Shown: positions 1 through 5,993 of the stretch, in pieces
Numbering within the stretch: position 1 is the first letter of the stretch
How the letters are laid out: each line of letters starts with the position of its first letter
Assembly (NCBI GenBank): GCA_964364855.1
Contig: CAYINU010000071.1
Coordinates: 1-9,004, forward strand
From: CAYINU01 sp964364855
GTDB lineage: Bacteria; Margulisbacteria; Marinamargulisbacteria; CAYINU01
Length of the DNA stretch: 9,004 nucleotides
Direction of reading: 5' to 3'
The notes under the pieces: model-generated
The model's database searches: none
The model's input: only the letters and a program-made list of their open reading frames with translations
What the model was told of the DNA's origin: nothing
Program-made: the position numbers and the translations under genes

Positions 1-599
1 TCGAAATGGGATTGCCTGTTGAGGCGTTTATCTATTCGGACCAGTACTGTGGCGGAATCAAGGACGGTAAACCACTCAAGGCCGTGGTGCCAGGGGGCTC
101 TTCGGTGCCGATTTTGCCGGCGTATTTGGCCTTGCGAACGGCCAAGGGCGAGCCGCGATTGATGACGTACGAATCCCTGTCAGACGGTGGATTTGAGTCC
201 GGTTCGATGCTCGGTTCCGGCGGATTTATCGTATTGGATGAAAATGCTTGTATTGTCAGAAATACCTGGAATTTTGCCCGCTTTTATCACCACGAGTCGT
301 GCGGACAGTGCAGTCCCTGCCGCGAGGGGACGGGATGGATGGAAAAAGTTCTGCATCGCATCGAACACGGCGATGGACATTTTCGCGATATCGACCTATT
401 GGTCAACGTGGCCAAAAATATCGAGGGCAAAACCATCTGTGCCTTGGGTGATGCGGCAGCATGGCCGGTGGCCAGCGCCATTCGGCATTTCCGACACGAA
501 TTCGAGTACCACGTCACCCATCCGGAACATTGCATCGGCCCGGATCATGGGTCGCATTTGCCTCGGTTGTTTTCGGATAAGGTTATGAACAATGCATAA
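1..599 (+). CDS. nuoF: NADH-quinone oxidoreductase subunit F, C-terminal part (5' end outside window)
   Basis: This is the C-terminal part of the NADH- and FMN-binding subunit of complex I, which takes electrons from NADH and passes them into the Fe-S chain in the cytoplasmic arm. The reading frame is open from base 3; the first in-frame ATG at 6 is internal. About 198 residues are present of a family length near 420-450, so the Rossmann-like FMN/NADH domain is missing upstream. Visible are the beta-grasp SLBB region (PGGSSVPIL, about residues 29-37 counted from the ATG at 6) and the N3 [4Fe-4S] motif ESCGQCSPCREGTG. Its cysteines are residues 99, 102 and 105 (codons at 300, 309 and 318), with the fourth, Cys145 (codon 438), in TICALGDAAAWP. 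The gene ends at TAA 597-599, whose TA is also the edge of the hairpin element that follows. Identification is secure. Confidence 0.97.
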   Translation, partial: EMGLPVEAFIYSDQYCGGIKDGKPLKAVVPGGSSVPILPAYLALRTAKGEPRLMTYESLSDGGFESGSMLGSGGFIVLDENACIVRNTWNFARFYHHESCGQCSPCREGTGWMEKVLHRIEHGDGHFRDIDLLVNVAKNIEGKTICALGDAAAWPVASAIRHFRHEFEYHVTHPEHCIGPDHGSHLPRLFSDKVMNNA

Positions 600-617
600 C
601 ACTCACCCCCTCTTCCA
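597..617 (+). repeat. Left terminal inverted repeat of the nuoF-nuoG element
   Basis: Bases 597-617 are the exact reverse complement of 752-772. The repeat begins with the nuoF stop codon TAA (597-599), so the stop is part of the element boundary. Its inner end overlaps the outer stem of hairpin 1. Confidence 0.9.
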
Positions 618-641
618 AATGCCATCCTGGCATTTGAGAAG
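612..641 (+). repeat. Hairpin 1 of the nuoF-nuoG element
   Basis: The arms CAAATGCCA (616-624) and TGGCATTTG (628-636) form a perfect 9-bp stem around the loop TCC (625-627). It extends by CTTC (612-615) pairing with GAAG (638-641), with one bulged A at 637. Its inverted relative is hairpin 4. Confidence 0.85.
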
Positions 642-669
642 ATCCCCCTCTCTCGAGATAGAGGGGGAT
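642..669 (+). repeat. Hairpin 2 of the nuoF-nuoG element
   Basis: The arms ATCCCCCTCT (642-651) and AGAGGGGGAT (660-669) form a perfect 10-bp stem around the 8-base loop CTCGAGAT. It starts directly after hairpin 1. Its inverted relative is hairpin 3. Confidence 0.85.
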
Positions 670-675
670 GAATTT

Positions 676-701
676 GCTCCTTCTATCTTGAGAGAAGGAG
701 C
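676..701 (+). repeat. Hairpin 3 of the nuoF-nuoG element
   Basis: The arms GCTCCTTCT (676-684) and AGAAGGAGC (693-701) form a perfect 9-bp stem around the loop ATCTTGAG. Read on the other strand the loop is CTCAAGAT, one base different from the loop of hairpin 2. Confidence 0.85.
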
Positions 702-702
702 C

Positions 703-731
703 CCTCAAAATCCCAGGATGGGATTTTGGGG
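703..731 (+). repeat. Hairpin 4 of the nuoF-nuoG element
   Basis: The arms CAAAATCCCA (706-715) and TGGGATTTTG (719-728) form a perfect 10-bp stem around the loop GGA. In RNA it extends by CCU (703-705) with GGG (729-731), including one G-U pair. The GGA loop is complementary to the UCC loop of hairpin 1. Confidence 0.85.
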
Positions 732-751
732 TGAGGATGAGTGTTATGGGA

Positions 752-772
752 TGGAAGAGGGGGTGAGTGTTA
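752..772 (-). repeat. Right terminal inverted repeat of the nuoF-nuoG element
   Basis: This is the perfect inverted partner of 597-617. It ends one base before the nuoG ATG at 774 and contains the ribosome binding site of that gene. A partial second copy of its end, TGAGTGTTA, lies 26 bp upstream at 738-746, so the right half has about 26 extra bases compared with the left half. Confidence 0.9.
758..766 (+). promoter_or_regulatory. Ribosome binding site of nuoG, supplied by the element's right end
   Basis: AGGGGGTGA differs by one base from AGGAGGTGA, the full complement of the usual 16S rRNA 3' end, and lies 7 bases before the ATG at 774. It is entirely within the right terminal inverted repeat. 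It supports the ATG at 774 as the nuoG start. Confidence 0.6.
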
Positions 773-773
773 A

Positions 774-1721
774 ATGAAAATCACCATTGACGGTGTTGTT
801 GTCGAAGTAGAACCGGGAACGAGCATTTTGGAGGCCGCCCGGCGGATCAGCCCCAAGGCTGCTCCTCCTGCCATGTGCTATTACAGCAGCCTCGCGGACA
901 GCGGCGGGAAATGCCGGACTTGTTTGGTGAAAGTCACCCAAACGTCCGAAAAAAATCCCCGTCCCATGCCGCGTCTGGCACCGGCCTGTCGAACGGCGGT
1001 TGAGGAGGGGATGGTGGTTGAAAATAATACCTCAAACGAGGTGGTAGAAGCCCGAAACGGTGTGGTTGAATTATTGCTGATCAATCACCCCTTGGACTGT
1101 CCGGTTTGCGATCAGGCCGGTGAATGCGAACTGCAAAACCTGGCGTTTAAGCACGGAGAAGCGCAAACCCGATATGAAGAAGAACGCCGTACCTTCCCCC
1201 AACAAGACATCGGGGATTTGATCAAATTGCATATGAACCGATGTATTTTGTGTTACCGCTGCGTGTACGTGGCCGATCAGCTAACCCAACATCGGGTGCA
1301 TGGCATTTTGGGCCGGGGAGACGCCAGCGAGATCGGGACCTATATTCAGGAGGCAGTGGACAATGATTTTTCGGGCAATATGATCGACGTCTGTCCCGTC
1401 GGCGCATTGACCGACAAGACGTTCCGTTTCAAAAGCCGGGTATGGTTTGCCCGTCCCGTCAATGCGCACCGCGAGTGCAGCAAATGCTTTGGCAAGGTCG
1501 TGCTGTGGATGAAGGGCAACGAGGTCCTGCGCGTTACTGCCCGAAAAGACGCCTTTGGTGAGGTCCGCGACTTTATCTGCAACACCTGTCGATTTGAGAA
1601 AAAAGAAACTGCCCACTGGATTCAAGATAGTCCAACGCACATTGACCGCGAATCCGTCATTTCGCAAAACCATTACGAGGCCAGCATACCGCCCGCTATC
1701 GCCGAGAAGTCTCAAGGATAA
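774..1721 (+). CDS. nuoG: NADH-quinone oxidoreductase subunit G, short form without the molybdopterin-like domain
   Basis: This is an Fe-S subunit of the peripheral arm, carrying electrons between NuoF and NuoI. The product has 315 residues; classical NuoG has roughly 700-900. Visible in order are a ferredoxin-like [2Fe-2S] domain (N1b; Cys35, 47, 50, 72), the His-Cys3 [4Fe-4S] site (N5; His105, Cys109, 112, 118 in HPLDCPVCDQAGEC) and an [4Fe-4S] site (N4; Cys157, 160, 163 in CILCYRC, Cys207 in DVCPVGALT). A C-terminal module has Cys235, 238, 269 and 272, where the N7-type motif sits in other NuoG proteins. After it only about 40 residues remain, so the catalytically inactive molybdopterin-fold domain is absent. 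The end is not an obvious frameshift: TAA is followed 2 bases later by nuoH with its own ribosome site. From memory, similar short NuoG proteins occur in Bacteroidota and relatives. Confidence 0.93.
   Translation: MKITIDGVVVEVEPGTSILEAARRISPKAAPPAMCYYSSLADSGGKCRTCLVKVTQTSEKNPRPMPRLAPACRTAVEEGMVVENNTSNEVVEARNGVVELLLINHPLDCPVCDQAGECELQNLAFKHGEAQTRYEEERRTFPQQDIGDLIKLHMNRCILCYRCVYVADQLTQHRVHGILGRGDASEIGTYIQEAVDNDFSGNMIDVCPVGALTDKTFRFKSRVWFARPVNAHRECSKCFGKVVLWMKGNEVLRVTARKDAFGEVRDFICNTCRFEKKETAHWIQDSPTHIDRESVISQNHYEASIPPAIAEKSQG
1714..1718 (+). promoter_or_regulatory. Ribosome binding site of nuoH
   Basis: AAGGA lies inside the last codons of nuoG, 5 bases before the ATG at 1724. It fixes the nuoH start and supports the nuoG stop at 1719-1721 as genuine. 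Confidence 0.6.
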
Positions 1722-1723
1722 CC

Positions 1724-2743
1724 ATGGTTGCCTTTCTAATTGAAAAAGGGGTTTTAATTGTTGTGGTTTTTGGCGTCACGCTAACCATTGCCATGTATGC
1801 GACTCTGGCAGAACGCAAGGTCGCGGCCTTCCTGCAGGATCGCATCGGTCCCGACAGAGCTGGACCGTTTGGTTTACTCCAACCGTTGGCTGATGGGATG
1901 AAGTTTTTCTTTAAAGAAGAGTTTATACCGGCCAAGGCCAACCGGTTTTTGTTTATCCTGGGCCCGTCTTTGGCGATGGTCTGTGCCTGCATGACGGCTA
2001 CGGTTATGCCCTGGGGACCCGATATTGTGGTTTGGGGACGTCAGATTGTACTCCAGATCACGGATCTGGATATTGGCGTGTTGTATGTTTTTGGCGTGGT
2101 GTCGCTGGGGGTCTATGGCATTATGATCGGCGGTTGGGCGTCCAATAACAAATATTCGCTCATCAGTACCATTCGTGCGTCCTCTCAGATGATCAGTTAC
2201 GAACTGGCGATGGGCTTGGCTTTGATTGCTCTGGTGATGGTAACCGGCAGTCTGAGTTTGCAGGATATCGTCCATTTCCAGGCCCACCGCTGGAACATTT
2301 GGGTTCAACCCTTGGGATTTCTTATTTTTGGTATTTGTGCCTTTGCTGAAACAAACCGCACACCGTTTGACTTGCCTGAATGTGAGGCTGAGTTGGTCGG
2401 CGGATATCACACCGAGTATTCGAGCATGAAATTGGGATTTTACCTATTTGCTGAATACATCAATATGTTTATTGCGTCGGTCGTGATGGCCACGTTGTAT
2501 TTTGGCGGATATTACTTTCCTTTTCTGTCTGACTTGGGCTTGCCGACCAACTGGGCGGCCTTATTGGGCGTGGGGATTTTGTTTGCCAAGATTTTTGCGT
2601 TTATGTTTTTCTTCATTTGGGTGCGTTGGACAGTGCCCCGTTTTCGGTATGACCAGTTGATGAAGTTGGGGTGGAAGGTGCTGGTGCCGCTGGCCCTTTT
2701 TAATGTTGTCGTGACGGGTACTGTGATACTGTGGGTCAGCTGA
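1724..2743 (+). CDS. nuoH: NADH-quinone oxidoreductase subunit H
   Basis: This membrane subunit forms much of the quinone-binding cavity at the junction of the peripheral and membrane arms of complex I. Its 339 residues are a normal family length, with about eight hydrophobic segments. Family motifs include AERKVAAFLQDRIGPDRAG (residues 29-47), the amphipathic stretch LLQPLADGMKFFFKEE (51-66), the acidic-loop signature FDLPECEAELVGGYHTEYSS (215-234) and the C-terminal IWVRWTVPRFRYDQLMKLGW. In the signature loop, Glu219, Glu221 and Glu223 are the conserved acidic residues linked to coupling. Cys220 stands where many proteobacterial proteins have Ala, which I recall as common in Bacteroidota-type sequences. 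The start lies 2 bases after the nuoG stop; the end overlaps nuoI. Confidence 0.97.
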   Translation: MVAFLIEKGVLIVVVFGVTLTIAMYATLAERKVAAFLQDRIGPDRAGPFGLLQPLADGMKFFFKEEFIPAKANRFLFILGPSLAMVCACMTATVMPWGPDIVVWGRQIVLQITDLDIGVLYVFGVVSLGVYGIMIGGWASNNKYSLISTIRASSQMISYELAMGLALIALVMVTGSLSLQDIVHFQAHRWNIWVQPLGFLIFGICAFAETNRTPFDLPECEAELVGGYHTEYSSMKLGFYLFAEYINMFIASVVMATLYFGGYYFPFLSDLGLPTNWAALLGVGILFAKIFAFMFFFIWVRWTVPRFRYDQLMKLGWKVLVPLALFNVVVTGTVILWVS

Positions 2744-3282
2744 TGCGATTAACGACACGTTCTAGAGTTGTTGTGAACAAAACGATGACGTGGTCTGAAC
2801 GCCTATACCTGCCAGCATTGCTGCAAGGGTTACTGCTGACCTTTCGTCACCTATTCCGGCGTAAAGTGACGATTAAGTACCCCGAGAAAACACGTCGGTT
2901 TAGTCCCATTTACCGCGGCTTGCATGTCCTTAAGAGAGACGAAAAAGGCGCGGAACGCTGCACGGCTTGCGGACTCTGTGCGGTGGCCTGTCCTGCCGAG
3001 GCCATTACGATGGAAGCGGATGAAAGAAAACCGGGTGAGGAAGCCCTGTACCGCGAAGAAAAATACGCCGCCAAATACGAGATCAATATGTTACGCTGCA
3101 TTTTCTGCGGACTATGTGAAGAAGCCTGTCCCAAACAGGCGATCTATTTGACGGACCGCTTATTGCCGTCCGAGTTCACCCGCGACTCCTTCGTTTGGGA
3201 AAAAGACCGCCTGGTAGAGCCCGTCGATCCCACCCAACGGGTGGATATTGCATTGCGAAAGGATTATTACAAAACCCCATGA
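2743..3282 (+). CDS. nuoI: NADH-quinone oxidoreductase subunit I
   Basis: This ferredoxin-type subunit carries clusters N6a and N6b and passes electrons towards N2 and quinone. Counted from the ATG at 2743 (179 residues), the two CxxCxxCxxxCP motifs are Cys73/76/79/83 (CTACGLCAVACP) and Cys119/122/125/129 (CIFCGLCEEACP). In each, the fourth Cys ligates the other cluster, as in 8Fe ferredoxins. The N-terminal amphipathic helix (LYLPALLQGLLLTFRHLF) leads into VTIKYPEK, as expected. The start is uncertain. ATG 2743 overlaps the nuoH stop as TGATG and suggests coupling, but no clear ribosome site precedes it. GTG 2731 would add 4 residues, and ATG 2785 (MTWSERLY) would give 165 residues with a more typical N-terminus. 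Confidence 0.95.
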   Translation: MRLTTRSRVVVNKTMTWSERLYLPALLQGLLLTFRHLFRRKVTIKYPEKTRRFSPIYRGLHVLKRDEKGAERCTACGLCAVACPAEAITMEADERKPGEEALYREEKYAAKYEINMLRCIFCGLCEEACPKQAIYLTDRLLPSEFTRDSFVWEKDRLVEPVDPTQRVDIALRKDYYKTP

Positions 3283-3785
3283 CCCTCTGGCATCTCGTAT
3301 TCGGTGTATTGTCCGCTGTGGCGGTGATCAGTGCGGTCGTAGTGGTGGCCACGCGAAATCCCGTCTACAGTGTGCTCAGTTTGGTGGTGTGCTTCTTTTC
3401 GCTGGCGGGCCATTATGTTCTGCTGGGGGCACCCTTTTTGGCTATCGTTCACATTATCGTCTATGCCAGTGCCATTATGGTGTTGTTTTTGTTTGTCATT
3501 ATGCTGCTTAATCTCAATCGGGCTACGGATGCCGCTCAGAGCCTGCGGGCGCAAACCGTGGCAGTCGTGACGGCGGGCTTGATGCTGGTGTCGCTGGCCG
3601 TAGCCGTTCGAGGTGTTGACGTTCCCGTGTCTTCTACCCTCACTGTTGGTACGGTCGGACGCCTGGGCCAGGTTTTATTTGACCAGTATATGGTGCCGTT
3701 TGAACTGTCCTCTGTCCTGTTTTTAGCCGCCATTGTCGGCGTGGTCGTGGTCAGCAAAAAACGTCTGCGGGACGAGAACCCATGA
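3279..3785 (+). CDS. nuoJ: NADH-quinone oxidoreductase subunit J
   Basis: This small membrane subunit sits next to NuoK and NuoH in the membrane arm; its third helix is linked to the conformational coupling of quinone reduction to pumping. It has 168 residues and about five hydrophobic segments. The conserved third-helix region IVHIIVYASAIMVLFLFVIM is at residues 56-75, with Tyr62 in the conserved position, followed by LLNLN. The last helix has the usual FELSSVLFLAAIVGVVVV (141-158). The start is the ATG overlapping the nuoI stop as ATGA (3279-3282). An ATG at 3195 would lengthen it by 28 polar residues inside nuoI and is unlikely. AAAGGA at 3258-3263 is a rather distant ribosome site. Confidence 0.95.
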   Translation: MTLWHLVFGVLSAVAVISAVVVVATRNPVYSVLSLVVCFFSLAGHYVLLGAPFLAIVHIIVYASAIMVLFLFVIMLLNLNRATDAAQSLRAQTVAVVTAGLMLVSLAVAVRGVDVPVSSTLTVGTVGRLGQVLFDQYMVPFELSSVLFLAAIVGVVVVSKKRLRDENP

Positions 3786-4099
3786 CCGCACTGACCTACA
3801 TTCCGTCGACGTGGTATTTGGGCTTGGGACTGGCTCTGTTTTCCATTGGCGTGTTGGGTGCGCTGATTCGACGTAACGCGATCATCGTGTTGATGTGCGT
3901 GGAATTGATGCTCAATGCGGTGAATGTGGTCTTTGTCGCCTTTGCGGCTTATTACGGCGATTTGTCCGGGCAAGTTTTTGTGTTTTTTGTCATGCTGGTC
4001 GCTGCCGCGGAAGCGGCCGTTGGCCTGGCTATCTTTACCCTTGTTTATCACCATAAAGGATCGGCGGATCTGGACCAGATGACCCGCCTAAAGGGATGA
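3782..4099 (+). CDS. nuoK: NADH-quinone oxidoreductase subunit K
   Basis: This is a three-helix membrane subunit homologous to MrpC and part of the proton pathway linking the quinone module to the antiporter-like subunits. The product has 105 residues, close to the family norm of about 100. The two membrane-buried glutamates needed for pumping in E. coli (Glu36 and Glu72) correspond to Glu41 in MCVELMLNAVN and Glu77 in MLVAAAEAAVGLAI. The start overlaps the nuoJ stop as ATGA (3782-3785). Four bases separate its stop from nuoL. Confidence 0.97.
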   Translation: MTALTYIPSTWYLGLGLALFSIGVLGALIRRNAIIVLMCVELMLNAVNVVFVAFAAYYGDLSGQVFVFFVMLVAAAEAAVGLAIFTLVYHHKGSADLDQMTRLKG

Positions 4100-4103
4100 G
4101 GAG

Positions 4104-5993
4104 ATGAAAGTAGTCTCACTGACTGTTTTGCCAATGGTGTTGCCCTTGCTAGGGTGGGCGGTGTTGTTTGCCTTTCGGGAGCGTGTGACAAAACGGTGGG
4201 CCGGTGCACTGGCTTGCGCAACGGTAGGCTTGGCCTTTTTGACGATACTAAAGCTGTTTTGGGAGGTCAAAGTCCACGGATCCTTTGTGGTCAACGTTTG
4301 GGAATGGTTTCGCGTTGCCGGTTTGTCGTTTTCCTTTTCCTTTCTGATCGATCCGCTGTCGGTGTGGATGGGACTGATTGTGACTGGCGTCGGTTTTTTG
4401 ATCCACCTTTATTCCATCGGATATATGCAGGACGATCCGGACTTTAACCGATTCTTTTCTTATCTCAATTTATTCGTCTTTTTCATGCTGTTTTTGGTAT
4501 TTTCGGATAGCTATCTTGGCCTATTTATCGGCTGGGAGGGTGTGGGGTTATGCTCATATCTACTGATCGGGTTTTGGTATAACAATCCGACCTACCACGC
4601 TGCCGCCAAAAAAGCCTTTCTGATGAATCGCATGGGTGATCTGGGCTTTATTTTGGGCATTTTGGTAATGGTACTGACGTTCGGTAGCACATCCTATTTA
4701 GAGATTTTTAGATTGGCCCCTCTGCTGGGGATGGCCTCGCCGATCCTGACCCTGATCACGTTGCTGTTTTTTGTGGGTGCGACTGGAAAAAGCGCCCAAT
4801 TCCCGCTGTATACCTGGCTGCCTGATGCCATGGCCGGCCCGACACCGGTATCTGCCCTCATTCACGCTGCAACGATGGTGATTGCCGGGATTTACATGAT
4901 TGCCCGCTCGCATGTGCTATACACCTTTTCGCCCTTCACCATGGATGTGGTGATTGTAGTGGGTACGGTGACGGCTATCGTCGGTGGATTGATCGCCCTG
5001 GGCCAAACCGATATCAAAAAAGTGCTGGCTTATTCTACGGTCAGCCAATTGGGGATGATGGTCGTGGCACTGGGTTTGGGGGCGTATTCAGTGGCATTGT
5101 TTCATATGACCACCCATGCGTTTTTTAAAGCCTTGCTGTTTTTGAGCGCTGGATCTGTTATCCATGCCTTGGGTGGGGAGCAGGATATGACGCGCATGGG
5201 AGGTCTTCGCCGCTTGTTGCCAGTGACCTCTTCCGTATTTTTGGTGGGTATTTTGGCCATTGTCGGGTTTCCACCGTTATCGGGATTTTTCTCCAAAGAC
5301 GCGATTTTGATTGCCGCTGCCCAGCATTCGAACCTGCTCTTGGGGGTCATGGTTTTTGTGGCTGTGCTGACGGCCCTGTATATGTTTCGACTGTGGTTTT
5401 TGACGTTTTTCGGACAACGGCGCTTCGATGACGCCATTCACCCTCATGAATCCCCACTCGTCATGCAAGTCTCGTTGGGGGTTCTGGCCGTATTGTCCGT
5501 GTCGGCTGGTGCATTGAGTCTACCGTTCGGACCGTATCGGGAATGGCTGACGCATTGGCTGACACCGGCAGTGTCGGATGCGAAGATTCCCATTCATGGG
5601 GGCGCCCACGCGCTAGGAATGCCATTGTTGATCGGTACGGTGCTGGTGTTGACGGTGTGCGGATTACTGTCCTATTGGTGGGTTAAACGCCGTGTTGTTG
5701 CCGGGCTGGCTGTAGAGGGGTTGTCGCTTTTGCCGCGATTGGCCTATGAAAAATTGTATGTGGATCAGATCTACACGTTTCTGATTGTCAGGCCGGTGGT
5801 AGTGGGGGCCGGTCTGTTGTCTACGGTCGTAGACACCGCCGTCTTTGATGGCGTGGTGCGGGGCTTGGTGCGGGCCATCCACGGGGCGGCCCTTCAACTG
5901 CGCCGTACCCAGACCGGCCACGTCGGCACCTACGTGTTGATGATGGTCATGGCCCTGGTTATACTCCTCGCTATGTTGACGGTGGTCGGGTAA
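4104..5993 (+). CDS. nuoL: NADH-quinone oxidoreductase subunit L
   Basis: This is the distal antiporter-like proton pump of the membrane arm. It has 629 residues, close to the family norm of about 610-650. The charged chain is intact: Glu145 in WEGVGLCSYLLIGFWY, Asp179, Lys229 in GATGKSAQFPLYTWLPDA, His254 in ALIHAATMV, His334 and His338 with Lys342 in THAFFKALLFLSAGS, and Lys398-Asp399 in FFSKDA. These match E. coli NuoL almost number for number. The C-terminal part contains YEKLYVDQIYTF (548-559) and a final hydrophobic helix (about 610-628), consistent with the lateral helix running along NuoM and NuoN. AAGGGA at 4091-4096, 7 bases before the ATG, supports the start. The stop overlaps nuoM as TAATG. 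Confidence 0.98.
   Translation: MKVVSLTVLPMVLPLLGWAVLFAFRERVTKRWAGALACATVGLAFLTILKLFWEVKVHGSFVVNVWEWFRVAGLSFSFSFLIDPLSVWMGLIVTGVGFLIHLYSIGYMQDDPDFNRFFSYLNLFVFFMLFLVFSDSYLGLFIGWEGVGLCSYLLIGFWYNNPTYHAAAKKAFLMNRMGDLGFILGILVMVLTFGSTSYLEIFRLAPLLGMASPILTLITLLFFVGATGKSAQFPLYTWLPDAMAGPTPVSALIHAATMVIAGIYMIARSHVLYTFSPFTMDVVIVVGTVTAIVGGLIALGQTDIKKVLAYSTVSQLGMMVVALGLGAYSVALFHMTTHAFFKALLFLSAGSVIHALGGEQDMTRMGGLRRLLPVTSSVFLVGILAIVGFPPLSGFFSKDAILIAAAQHSNLLLGVMVFVAVLTALYMFRLWFLTFFGQRRFDDAIHPHESPLVMQVSLGVLAVLSVSAGALSLPFGPYREWLTHWLTPAVSDAKIPIHGGAHALGMPLLIGTVLVLTVCGLLSYWWVKRRVVAGLAVEGLSLLPRLAYEKLYVDQIYTFLIVRPVVVGAGLLSTVVDTAVFDGVVRGLVRAIHGAALQLRRTQTGHVGTYVLMMVMALVILLAMLTVVG

Larger units (their letters stand above)
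597..772. mobile_element. MITE-like element with 21-bp terminal inverted repeats and four internal hairpins
   Basis: Bases 597-617 (starting TAACACTCACCCCC) and 752-772 (ending GGGGGTGAGTGTTA) are perfect 21-bp inverted repeats. If the outer TA on each side is a target duplication, the element proper is 599-770 (172 bp) with 19-bp repeats. Between the ends lie four successive hairpins, arranged as two pairs of inverted copies. No transposase is encoded. Deleting 597-770 leaves GCA TAA ATG AAA, so the nuoF stop would directly abut the nuoG start as in a tightly packed operon. A TA target is typical of IS630/Tc1-mariner-type elements, but membership of that group is inference. It could instead be a REP/BIME-type palindromic unit. 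No T-tract follows any stem, so it does not look like an intrinsic terminator. Confidence 0.75.

Noticed and set aside
642..731. Intrinsic transcription terminators in the nuoF-nuoG gap
   Set aside because: The stems are strong but none is followed by a T-tract on the + strand, and the essential downstream genes must be transcribed through them.
597..772. CRISPR array or riboswitch in the gap
   Set aside because: There are no regularly spaced identical repeats with unique spacers, and the perfect terminal repeats with inverted internal symmetry fit a mobile or REP-like element better than any riboswitch I know.
774..1721. nuoG as a frameshifted or truncated pseudogene
   Set aside because: All cluster ligands are intact, the stop is followed by a well-placed nuoH ribosome site and start, and nothing resembling the missing domain is present downstream.
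1874..2410. Long minus-strand open frame (178 codons) inside nuoH
   Set aside because: It is the antisense shadow of a well-supported nuoH; its product is low-complexity and resembles no family I know, and it has no ribosome site I can support.
3195..3278. Upstream extension of nuoJ to ATG 3195
   Set aside because: The added 28 residues are polar and come from the alternate frame of nuoI; the ATGA overlap at 3279 is the standard start.
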